Shown here: one piece after another, positions 36,301 through 43,879 of the stretch
Layout of the letters: every line of letters begins with the position of its first letter
How positions within the stretch are numbered: the stretch's first letter is position 1
Made by a program: the position numbers and the translations under genes
Source of the DNA: a virus
Length of the DNA: 61,968 nt
Reading direction: 5' to 3' (one strand)
IMG/VR virus record: IMGVR_UViG_3300027708_000077
Span: 1 to 61,968 of that record
The notes under the pieces: generated by a model
Database searches by the model: none
What the model saw: only the letters and a program-made list of their open reading frames with translations
What the model was told of the DNA's origin: nothing

Positions 36301-38633
36301 TTATTTATTTTGTATAATACGCCTTTGTCCGCGCCTCCAACATACATTAAAGTCCTTGTTTTGTCAACAGCGACGCATTGTGAACCAGATTGTGCAATAC
36401 GACTGTATCCCGAAACATAATTTCCAACTTCACCAACATCTTTATATCTATAATAATATGTAGATCGTATAAAACTTTTGGAAGAACTGGTAAATGGATA
36501 CGAGTATGCGTTGTTTTTTATTTTACTTAAGGACGACCGCGGCAAGGAAAAGGATTTGGAAGAACTGGTAGAAATATTGTTTAGGTAATTTGTCGAAAGA
36601 GGAAACAATTCGCAAAGGCGATATGAAAAATTATTAGAAATTTTATTTTTTGAGGATACAGAATAATAAGAAATAATGGGAGTAAAATAACGCTGAACGG
36701 TGTTTGAGCTATTATTCGCCACATAGACAAACTTCCCCGTGGGATCACAGGCAACGCCGTAGGGACTAGTTCCCGTTGCTGCCGTCCCGACCGAGGTCAA
36801 TGCTCCGGTACTTGCATTGATCGTATAGGCCTGAACGGTGTCTGCATTAGCATTCGTCACATACACAAACTTCCCCGTGGGATCACAGGCAACACCACGA
36901 GGAGCACTCCCCGTTGCCGCTGTTCCCACCGAGGTCAATGCTCCGGTGATTGCATTGATTGTGTAGGCCTGAACGGTGTTTGAAACATAATTCGTCACAT
37001 ACACAAACTTCCCCGTGGGATCACAGGCAACACCACGAGGAGCACTCCCCGTTGCCACCGCTCCCACCGAGGTCAATGCTCCGGTGATTGCATTGATCGT
37101 GTAGGCCTCAACGTCGAATGAAGTAGCAATCGTCACATACAAAAACTTCCCCGTGGGGTCACAGGCCACTTCATAGGGAGTTGTCCCCGTTGCTTTTGTT
37201 CCCACCGAGGTTAATGCTCCGGTACTTGCATTGATTGTGTAATACTGAACGGTGTTTGAAACTCGATTCAACACATACACAAATTTCCCTGTGGGGTCAC
37301 AGGCCACTCCATAGGGATAAGTTCCCGTTGACACTGCTCCCACCGAAGTCAATGCGCCGGTACTTGCATTGATCGTGTAGGCCTCAACGGTGCCAAAACT
37401 AAGGTTGGTCACATAGACAAATTTCCCCGTGGGATCACAGGCAACACCGGAGGGAGCTGATCCCGTTGCGGTTGTTCCCACCGAGGTCAATGCGCCGGTA
37501 CTTGCATTGATTGTGTAGGCCGAAACGCTGGCTGAGCTATTATTCACCACATAGACAAATTTTCCCGTGGGATCGCAAGCAACGTTGTAGGGAGTTGTCC
37601 CCGTTGCCGCTGTTCCCACCGAGGTCAATGCTCCGGTACTTGCATTGATCGTGTACGCCTGAACGGTGTTTCCTCCGGCTCCAGTGAAACTATTCGCCAC
37701 AAAAACAAATTTCCCCGTGGGATCACAGGCAACGCCTTGAGGACTTGTCCCCGTTGCCACCGCCCCCACCGAGGTTAATGCTCCGGTAGTTGCATTGATC
37801 GTGTAGGCCTGAACGGTGTTTGAATACTGATTCGCCACATAAACGAATTTCCCCGTGGGATCACAGGCAACACCCACAGGGTATGTCCCCGTTGCCACCG
37901 CTCCCGCCGAAGTCAATGCTCCGGTACTTGCATTGATTGTGTAGGCCTGAACGGTGGTTGAATTATAATTCGTCACATACACGAATTTCCCCGTGGGATC
38001 ACAGGCAACGTTTTGGGGAAAACTCCCCGTTGCTGCCGTCCCGACCGAGGTCAATGCTCCGGTGATTGCATTGATTGTGTAGGCCTGAACGGTGTCTGAT
38101 TGATTATTCGTCACATACACAAATTTCCCCGTGGGATCACAGGCAACGCCTGTAGGGTTATTTCCCGTTGCCGCTGTTCCCACCGAGGTCAATGCTCCGG
38201 TGATTGCATTGATTGTGTAGGCTTGAACGGTGTTTGATAAAACATTCACCACATAGACAAACTTCCCCGTGGGATCACAGGCAACACCGAGGGCACCTGT
38301 TCCCGCTGCCGTTGTTCCCATCGAGGTCAATGCTCCGGTAACACTGTTGATCGTGTAGGCCGAAACCGTATATGAACTGCCATTCACCACATAGACAAAC
38401 TTCCCCGTGGGATCACAAGCAACGCCTCGGGGATTAGTTCCCGTTGCCGTTGTTCCCACCGAGGTCAATGCTCCGGTAGTTGCATTGATCGTGTAGGCCT
38501 GAACGGTGTTTGAAACATAATTCGTCACATACACAAACTTCCCCGTGGGATCACAGGCAACACCCCAAGGATTTGTTCCCGCGCTTACAGGATTAACATT
38601 GGGAAAATTATATCCAGCATCAATTTGCGCCAT
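33357..38633 (-). CDS. Giant multi-propeller fibre protein (28 clear blades)
   Basis: 1758 residues with GAAGGTTTAATC before the ATG. Array 1 (after residue 16) has 14 blades, the size of two seven-bladed propellers. It ends in a 190-residue Ser/Tyr-rich linker (SKSFSLPRSSLSKIKNN, then YYYRYKDVG) with a propeller-like stretch. Array 2 has seven blades, one degenerate blade (ITFESYGRFFYAL), then seven more. The last about 230 residues are four or five diverged blades (SINQTTGVLTAV) and a short tail ending RNVTYWGT. Blade signature: VACDPTGKFVYVTN. The protein should form a chain of four to five discs. It is the longest protein in the window and lies in the fibre cassette, so host or matrix binding is the likely role. 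Confidence 0.85.
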   Translation of the reverse strand: MAQIDAGYNFPNVNPVSAGTNPWGVACDPTGKFVYVTNYVSNTVQAYTINATTGALTSVGTTATGTNPRGVACDPTGKFVYVVNGSSYTVSAYTINSVTGALTSMGTTAAGTGALGVACDPTGKFVYVVNVLSNTVQAYTINAITGALTSVGTAATGNNPTGVACDPTGKFVYVTNNQSDTVQAYTINAITGALTSVGTAATGSFPQNVACDPTGKFVYVTNYNSTTVQAYTINASTGALTSAGAVATGTYPVGVACDPTGKFVYVANQYSNTVQAYTINATTGALTSVGAVATGTSPQGVACDPTGKFVFVANSFTGAGGNTVQAYTINASTGALTSVGTAATGTTPYNVACDPTGKFVYVVNNSSASVSAYTINASTGALTSVGTTATGSAPSGVACDPTGKFVYVTNLSFGTVEAYTINASTGALTSVGAVSTGTYPYGVACDPTGKFVYVLNRVSNTVQYYTINASTGALTSVGTKATGTTPYEVACDPTGKFLYVTIATSFDVEAYTINAITGALTSVGAVATGSAPRGVACDPTGKFVYVTNYVSNTVQAYTINAITGALTSVGTAATGSAPRGVACDPTGKFVYVTNANADTVQAYTINASTGALTSVGTAATGTSPYGVACDPTGKFVYVANNSSNTVQRYFTPIISYYSVSSKNKISNNFSYRLCELFPLSTNYLNNISTSSSKSFSLPRSSLSKIKNNAYSYPFTSSSKSFIRSTYYYRYKDVGEVGNYVSGYSRIAQSGSQCVAVDKTRTLMYVGGADKGVLYKINNDYLIKLGEHTVSSGNTIYSAVFHPQKNELFVKLQSETGFYWIRFSYSITTGEFIERQRVLSASLLSEALTSVGTAATETYPTGVACDPTGKFVYVTNQGSSIVHAYTINATTGALTSVGAVTTGTSPQGVACDPTGKFVYVTNTGSATVQAYTINASTGALTSVGTAATGNNPQGVACDPTGKFVYVANYTPWTVQAYTINASTGALTSVGTAATGAGPYGVACDPTGKFVYVTNSIGASGTVQAYTINQTTGALTSVGTAATGSGPQSVACDPTGKFVYVAHSGDNTVQAYTINASTGALTSVGAVATGTNPFAVACDSTGKVYVTNYTSGTVRAYTINASTGALTLMGSAATGSNPWGVASDPTGRFVYVANQSSATVQAYTITTAASSKASITFESYGRFFYALESDVNQLKRFDVKDDTGALNSMGTVATGTGTAPYFIACDPTGKFVYVTNTGTNTVQAYTINATTGALTSVGTAATGTNPYGVACDPTGKFVYVVNLGSNTVQAYTINASTGALTSVGAVATGTTPYAVACDPTGKFVFVVNAFNGVGGNTVQAYTINASTGALTSVGTAATGSGPQSVACDPTGKFVYVTNAIDNTVQAYTINAITGALTSVGAVATGNNPQGVACDPTGKFVYVANFGPYTVQAYTINAITGALTSVGTAATGTCPYGVACDPTGKFVYVANVASNTVQAYTINASTGALTSVGTATAGTSSYHVACDPTGKFVYVVNYGDNTVQTYTIYIGFTFLGTTTLPATMTRPYVTKSDNTGKFLYVGGSNNGIAGILQAYSINQTTGVLTAVGSAISPASTEQCVDLVVDTYNRFLYACFIGPALPSSIFSYSINQSTGALTLVGNYGSTGFTYYSAVDSRSEVFYYNNGSAIEVYSINQSTGALTYINTYSSDSTLQLATISNRNRYLAAATSGYAGLALTQFDYQVSQPSINPDTKINTSRITPYQVNKKITTMLPRNVTYWGT
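34035..38600 (-). repeat. Giant blade-repeat region: 14 + 7 + 1 degenerate + 7 units
   Basis: In-frame units of about 138 bp. First block about 36690-38600 (14 units). Second block about 35160-36095 (7 units), then a degenerate unit near 35040-35150, then about 34035-35035 (7 units). The unit near 35330 lacks one codon (ACDSTGKVYV instead of TGKFVYV), and the unit near 35200 has the ASDPTGRF signature, intermediate to the subtype at 29040-30020. Confidence 0.9.
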
Positions 38634-38635
38634 GA

Positions 38636-40987
38636 TTAAACCTTCAACAGCAGTCTGCTTGTTGCAAACGCCTGATTACTCGAAGTAGTAAACACATTAT
38701 TTGAATAATACAATGTGCTTGCAGTGGCAAAAACGACACGAGGACCAGTCACTTGCAAGTTACCCACGAACGCTCCCATGGCGTTGGTGGTGATGGTAAC
38801 GGTTGCCTGAGTGATGTACGTCGGAAGACCGGGCGTGGCATTGGTTGGATCGGAAAGAAGAACTCTGGCGTTGTAACTTGCCGAACTTTTTCCCTTGGTG
38901 GTAATGCAGAATATGCCACGAAACGGCGCGACAAGAAGATCGCCAAGGTAATCGGTTGATGCTTCAACCCTGTGCGAGTATGTGTTTGCCAGCACACCAG
39001 TCGTCAGCGTGTTATTGGCCTGTGAAACCAATGCATTGCTCACGCGATGAATCGCCCCGGTGGTCAAGTTACTGATGATCGCATAAATTGTTCCAGTAAG
39101 TGAATCAATGTAAAAAGAAGTGGCATTGACTGGAGTGGCACTTGTTGTGGTGTTTACCAAGTTGGCAACATCGTACAGCAGCACTCCTGTATCGGCGGTG
39201 AATGAAGACATTCTTTGTGTTTGCGCCGATGCTGCGGTGCCGTTCTGGCTGGCCACATAGCACACACCCGCGTAATCAGGCACTGGAGTGCCCCATGCGG
39301 CGGCAAATGCCAACGTGGTGGCACTCGGGTGAATGCCTGCATTTGCCGTGTATGTCGAACGATTCACCATTGTTACCGTTGGCCTCAACATCACTTGGCG
39401 TGATGAGGCATACACGTACTTGTTGTCAATGCCAAGATATCCGCTTCCCATCATGCCAATGGTTGCCGTAGCCGACGCTGCGGTGGTATATCCTGTTCCG
39501 CCATAGATGACCGTAATTGCGCCAGCAGGAACGCCTGTGGTCACACCAATGGACAGAAGAGCGTAGTTGCCGGAAGTCGACAGACTGAAATACAATGTTC
39601 CCGTCTGACCGCCAAGATATCCCGTGCCTCCGGCACTTATTGTTGCAGCGGTGATTACACCGGACGATGCTGTGGTCGTGACAGTCAATCCTGATCCTGC
39701 CGTATTTGGAAAGGTCAGTGAAGTTGCTGCCAACGTTTCCGTGTCAATCTTTACAAGACCAAAATATGTTGCGCCATAAAGCGTCCGTTCTCCATCAAAC
39801 AGGAGATCAATGACTGACGTGTTTGCCGTAGCCGTAGGATTTGTCCACGCAAGCGTTGGAGCGACCGTACCGGAAGACATGGGCCAGTAATAAATGCCCT
39901 GCTGGTTGCAAGCCCAGAGGTTATCACCAATGGCGATGACCTTGCTTGCCTGACTCGTAAGCGCCGAACTTGCCACTGGAGTGGACATCTTGTTGGCACC
40001 ATACGTAATGGTACCGATTTCCGATCCGCCATTCAGCGGAAGAATGGCGCAATCGGTATTTGTTCCAGTAGAAGAAACCCAACCTCCAGTACTGTCCAGA
40101 GGAATGGTAATCGTATCCAAATGCGATCCGATTGTTCCGGTAACGCTCAAGTTGTATGTTCTGCCAAACGGCATGTACTTGGTGCTTGCATCCACGGAAA
40201 TGGGCGATGCATACACCTTGCTTGAAGAGGTGTCCCATCCATACGTCATGTTGTAGTACGATCCAAGATGAAGAAGGTTCGAGTCAACGGTGATGGCCAC
40301 TGTTCCGGATGGATACACCGGAGGATACATTCCGCGATTGGTAACTGGAGCGTATAGCGCAGCAGCGGCAGCGCCAGTCAATCCGTCCTGTGTCCTCGGG
40401 AACGCATACATGATTCTGCTTACGGCCGTTAATTTGCCGTGCGGAGTGCCCATCATCACGCTGCTCGTCCATGCCCAGCATGGTGCGTTATTGGCAACGG
40501 TATCTTCGGGCACCGCACGTTCAAACTCGAATACGCCAGTCCACATGTCTGGCTCCGACTTGATGTAGGGCCAGATCACCAAATGCCTTGCCGATGCGCC
40601 GACAAAAATAAAACAATCCTTCAGATCATAATGCTGGGCAAATGCTCCTGCACCAGTCCACGATTCATTGGTGGCAACGTGCGTTGATGCATTCCAACTT
40701 TCACAAGTGGAGGTATAAAATGTGGATTTTACGACATCCCAGCGCAAAATAAAATATTTGTATGTTGTCGCATCTGCATTCAGCACTCGATACACATACG
40801 TATAAAGCGGAGAAAAAGTACTTGTCGTACCAAGTCCGGGTACAGAGTTGGCGACATAATCATACTGCGTCCACCCAAGCGTGGTAATTGCCGTATTGAC
40901 ACCGGAAAAAATATTCGTGAACGTCACTTCGTTCGAGATATTTACCCGATAGCTATTTGCCCCATACAGATAATTTGTTACGGTCAT
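38636..40987 (-). CDS. Virion surface/fibre protein with a sheath-like inserted module
   Basis: 783 residues with GGGAGCAAAGA before the ATG; it ends 2 bases before the giant propeller gene starts. The N-terminal 250 residues are aromatic-rich (WTQYDYVANSVPG, then KDCFIFVGASARHLVIWPYI). The rest resembles a propeller-like chain (VIAIGDNLWACNQQGIYYWP, then TLYGATYFGLVKID). At residues about 427-506 there is an inserted GSGLTVTTTASSGVITAATI...GGTGYT module found also in the sheath protein. No catalytic motif is seen. Position places it in the fibre/decoration cassette. Confidence 0.68.
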   Translation of the reverse strand: MTVTNYLYGANSYRVNISNEVTFTNIFSGVNTAITTLGWTQYDYVANSVPGLGTTSTFSPLYTYVYRVLNADATTYKYFILRWDVVKSTFYTSTCESWNASTHVATNESWTGAGAFAQHYDLKDCFIFVGASARHLVIWPYIKSEPDMWTGVFEFERAVPEDTVANNAPCWAWTSSVMMGTPHGKLTAVSRIMYAFPRTQDGLTGAAAAALYAPVTNRGMYPPVYPSGTVAITVDSNLLHLGSYYNMTYGWDTSSSKVYASPISVDASTKYMPFGRTYNLSVTGTIGSHLDTITIPLDSTGGWVSSTGTNTDCAILPLNGGSEIGTITYGANKMSTPVASSALTSQASKVIAIGDNLWACNQQGIYYWPMSSGTVAPTLAWTNPTATANTSVIDLLFDGERTLYGATYFGLVKIDTETLAATSLTFPNTAGSGLTVTTTASSGVITAATISAGGTGYLGGQTGTLYFSLSTSGNYALLSIGVTTGVPAGAITVIYGGTGYTTAASATATIGMMGSGYLGIDNKYVYASSRQVMLRPTVTMVNRSTYTANAGIHPSATTLAFAAAWGTPVPDYAGVCYVASQNGTAASAQTQRMSSFTADTGVLLYDVANLVNTTTSATPVNATSFYIDSLTGTIYAIISNLTTGAIHRVSNALVSQANNTLTTGVLANTYSHRVEASTDYLGDLLVAPFRGIFCITTKGKSSASYNARVLLSDPTNATPGLPTYITQATVTITTNAMGAFVGNLQVTGPRVVFATASTLYYSNNVFTTSSNQAFATSRLLLKV

Positions 40988-41002
40988 TCTTTGCTCCCTG
41001 AA

Positions 41003-43870
41003 TTATGGCTGAGTATAGTATAGCGTAATGGATGCATCTGAGGCTCCATTTGATGACACTGTGTCAATGTAGATGGCGTCACTTGATGTAGATGCAGTGG
41101 TGATTGTAACAATGGAAGAAACGTATTGATTTTGCGCAATGGTCAACGTGCCAATTGTCGTGGCATTTTCGCGAAGAGTAAAAACAAGCGCTCCTGTGGT
41201 TGGCGCAACGGAGCAGGAAGCATACGCGGTGGTGATGATAATGTTTGCGGGAGGAGACCATCTCGGACTTGTCTGTACAAGCACTGGTCCGATGATATTG
41301 TAGGTCTTTGAATATATTGTTGATCCGCCACTTCCTCCCGTGCCGTTCGATGCGGCAGTGATTCTTCCTTGGGCATCCACGGTGATATTGGCACTGGTAT
41401 ATGAAGCGGGTGTCACCGCGGTGTTTGCCAAGGCTACGGTGACCGCAGCAGAACCGTCAAAACTGGTTCCACTCAATCCCGTTCCAATGGTCAAAGCATT
41501 GGTGGTTGTACCTCCTCCACCTCCGCCTCCCGTGCCGTTCGATGCTGCGGTAATGCGACCTTTCGAGTCAACAGTAATATTTGCATTGGTATACGAAGCA
41601 GGTGTCACCGCAGTATTTGCCAGTGTCAGGGTAATCGCCGTCGTGCCCGAACCAGAGGCGTCTCCGCTCACGGTAATCGATTGGTTTCCTGTCAGGTACG
41701 TCGAGGTATCCAGCGACCATGTATCAGCAGCCGTCTTCTTCAGAAGACCCGATGTCCCAGACAGACCGGCAATCGCCGTCAGGTCAGCGTCGAGAGGCTG
41801 GGCATCGGTAATTCCGTAACCAGTCAGGGTGGTTGGATTTGTTCCGGCAGTGATCCGGCCCTTCGTATCTACCGTGACGCTTCGGTATGTACTGGCGCTG
41901 ACTCCCGTTGTAGCCAGTGTCAAAGTAATCGCGGTCGTGCCTGAACCCGCTGCATCTCCGCTCACGGTAATCGACTGGTTTGCCGTCAGATATGTCGAGG
42001 TATCCAGCGACCATGTATCAGCAGCCGTCTTCTTCAGAAGACCCGCTGTTCCGACAAGACCGGCAATCGCCGTCAGGTCTGCATCCAGAGGCTGGGCATC
42101 GGTAATTCCGTAACCTGAAAGGGTCGTAGCCGTAGGCCCAGTCGTGCCGTTCGATGCTGCGGTAATGCGTCCTTTCGAGTCAACAGTAATATTCGCATTG
42201 GTATATGAGGCGGGTGTCACCGCAGTATTTGCCAGTGTCAAGGTAATCGCGGTTGTTCCCGAACCAGAAGCGTCTCCGGTAACCGAGACGGACTGATTTC
42301 CTGTCAGATACGTCGAGGTATCCAGCGACCATGTATCAGCAGCCGTCTTCTTCAGAAGACCCGATGTCCCAGACAAACCGGCAATCGCCGTCAGGTCAGC
42401 GTCGAGAGGCTGGGCATCGGTAATTCCGTAACCAGTCAGGGTGGTCGGGTTTGTCCCGGCAGTGACCCTGCCCTTGGTATCAACGGTAACGCTTCGGTAG
42501 GTACTAGCACTGACCCCCGTTGTTGCCAATGTCAAGGTAATCGCGGTTGTTCCCGAACCAGAAGCGTCTCCGCTCACGGTAATGGACTGGTTTGTTCCGT
42601 TTGACCAACTTAGCACTCCGCTTGAACTGGAAGACAAAACCTGACCTGTTATTGGCGCAGAGGAAGGCAATGTATAAACCATACTTTGTGTAATAGTGTC
42701 GGGACGCTTTATAGAAATAAAATTACTCGAAGAAATAATGTCTTTAAATCTCAGCATTCCATCTGTTTGCAGCGTTCCGTATTGATCAATAAAAATATTT
42801 GGATCTGGATCATACGATTTAAAAGCAACTGAAATTCCTTGAGAAGTTGAAAAAAATACGGTGTCAGATATATTATCTCCAACTCCTATTATAATTCCAG
42901 AGAGAGGATCAACAGTGAATATTGTTTCATCTCGCACGTTTCCGCTGGCAATAGATGTTCCGGAGTAAAGTACATTGCTCCAATATGCGGGAAGAAAAAA
43001 TTTGAATGCATCTCTATTTTCCACGCCATCGACAAAAGTTTGCTTAGCATTCCAGTTGTTATACATGCTGGTATTCAATGACAAAGTGACAGCATCTGAT
43101 CCATCAAAAGTATTTTTTGAACCACTAAGTCCATTGCCAAAAATTAACGGATTTGAATTGGCAGTTGAAGAAGCACTAATGGTTATATTTCCTGAATTGT
43201 TAGCAATTGAAACATTTGCTCCCGCTGTCAATTGAGCTAATTGAAACCCTGTTCCTGTGCCGATAAGCAACTCCCCGTTGCTTGGCGTTGCAGTTTGTCC
43301 TGTGCCGCCATAATTAACATTAATTGCAGAAGCAAGCCATGAACCAGAAACAATATTTCCTAGCGCAGAATTGCCTGACCCTACATATAACGCATAATTA
43401 TTCGTCGCGCCAGTTGGTGAATCGACATATATTCCATAAGAATTTACTGAGTTTGTTATTGAAGTTTCTACAAATAATCCATACGCATTTGTCAGTGAAA
43501 GATTTGATAGCGTGCCTGTTTTTTTGGGCACGCCAAAAATATGCTGCGTTGCTGCATTAGTTATGGTCATTCCAGAAACTAATGCGTTAAAATTGCTAGA
43601 CTTGTAACTGTTTGCATGAAAATCTGAAACAGTCAACATAGGTAATAATGTTGTAATTGCGGCTGTGGATGCCGCAACATTTATGCCATTTACATACATT
43701 GTGGACGCAGAAACACTGAGAGACGTAGCAGACAAAGTATTTTTTGGAGTAGATTGAATAGTTAATCCATAGTTTACTTCCGAAGAAGTTCCTACAGCTA
43801 GTCCTCCTGTAACGACTTGACTACCAACAAGATCGAACCTGTTGGTAGCCGTAAAACTTGTCTGAGGCAT
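41003..43870 (-). CDS. Long tail-fibre-type protein with 100-residue repeats
   Basis: 955 residues with AAGGATAGAAA before the ATG. The N-terminal 190 residues (FDLVGSQVVTGGLAVGT onward) resemble the start of the following fibre gene. The central and C-terminal part alternates the units LSGYGITDAQPLDADLTAIA, WSLDTSTYLT and SVTGDASGSGTTAITLTLAN with NANITVDSKGRITAAS; such units are typical trimeric phage fibre repeats. The last 100 residues form a distinct beta tip (RWSPPANIIITTAY, then ITLYYTQP). Several residues around 60-180 (YGLFVETSITNSVNSYGIYV) match fibre head-binding regions. Receptor-binding fibre by composition. Confidence 0.78.
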   Translation of the reverse strand: MPQTSFTATNRFDLVGSQVVTGGLAVGTSSEVNYGLTIQSTPKNTLSATSLSVSASTMYVNGINVAASTAAITTLLPMLTVSDFHANSYKSSNFNALVSGMTITNAATQHIFGVPKKTGTLSNLSLTNAYGLFVETSITNSVNSYGIYVDSPTGATNNYALYVGSGNSALGNIVSGSWLASAINVNYGGTGQTATPSNGELLIGTGTGFQLAQLTAGANVSIANNSGNITISASSTANSNPLIFGNGLSGSKNTFDGSDAVTLSLNTSMYNNWNAKQTFVDGVENRDAFKFFLPAYWSNVLYSGTSIASGNVRDETIFTVDPLSGIIIGVGDNISDTVFFSTSQGISVAFKSYDPDPNIFIDQYGTLQTDGMLRFKDIISSSNFISIKRPDTITQSMVYTLPSSAPITGQVLSSSSSGVLSWSNGTNQSITVSGDASGSGTTAITLTLATTGVSASTYRSVTVDTKGRVTAGTNPTTLTGYGITDAQPLDADLTAIAGLSGTSGLLKKTAADTWSLDTSTYLTGNQSVSVTGDASGSGTTAITLTLANTAVTPASYTNANITVDSKGRITAASNGTTGPTATTLSGYGITDAQPLDADLTAIAGLVGTAGLLKKTAADTWSLDTSTYLTANQSITVSGDAAGSGTTAITLTLATTGVSASTYRSVTVDTKGRITAGTNPTTLTGYGITDAQPLDADLTAIAGLSGTSGLLKKTAADTWSLDTSTYLTGNQSITVSGDASGSGTTAITLTLANTAVTPASYTNANITVDSKGRITAASNGTGGGGGGGTTTNALTIGTGLSGTSFDGSAAVTVALANTAVTPASYTSANITVDAQGRITAASNGTGGSGGSTIYSKTYNIIGPVLVQTSPRWSPPANIIITTAYASCSVAPTTGALVFTLRENATTIGTLTIAQNQYVSSIVTITTASTSSDAIYIDTVSSNGASDASITLYYTQP
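41500..42600 (-). repeat. About 300-bp fibre repeats, 3 full copies plus a partial copy
   Basis: The segment gcagccgtcttcttcagaag recurs at 41727, 42021 and 42339, giving periods of 294 and 318 bp, both multiples of three. Two flanking variants alternate (DSKGRITAAS and DTKGRVTAGTNP), so the higher-order unit is about 610 bp. The copies are near-identical at DNA level. Confidence 0.85.
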
Positions 43871-43879
43871 TTTCTATCC

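Noticed and set aside
29040-38600. A possible CRISPR array because of regular repeats
   Set aside because: Units are about 138 bp, in frame and protein-coding with a beta-propeller signature; there are no short direct repeats with unique spacers.
27837-38633. Functional 6-phosphogluconolactonase enzymes
   Set aside because: The blades resemble lactonase/YVTN propellers, but the repeats are near-identical and in multiples, located in fibre genes; this points to a binding scaffold rather than an enzyme.
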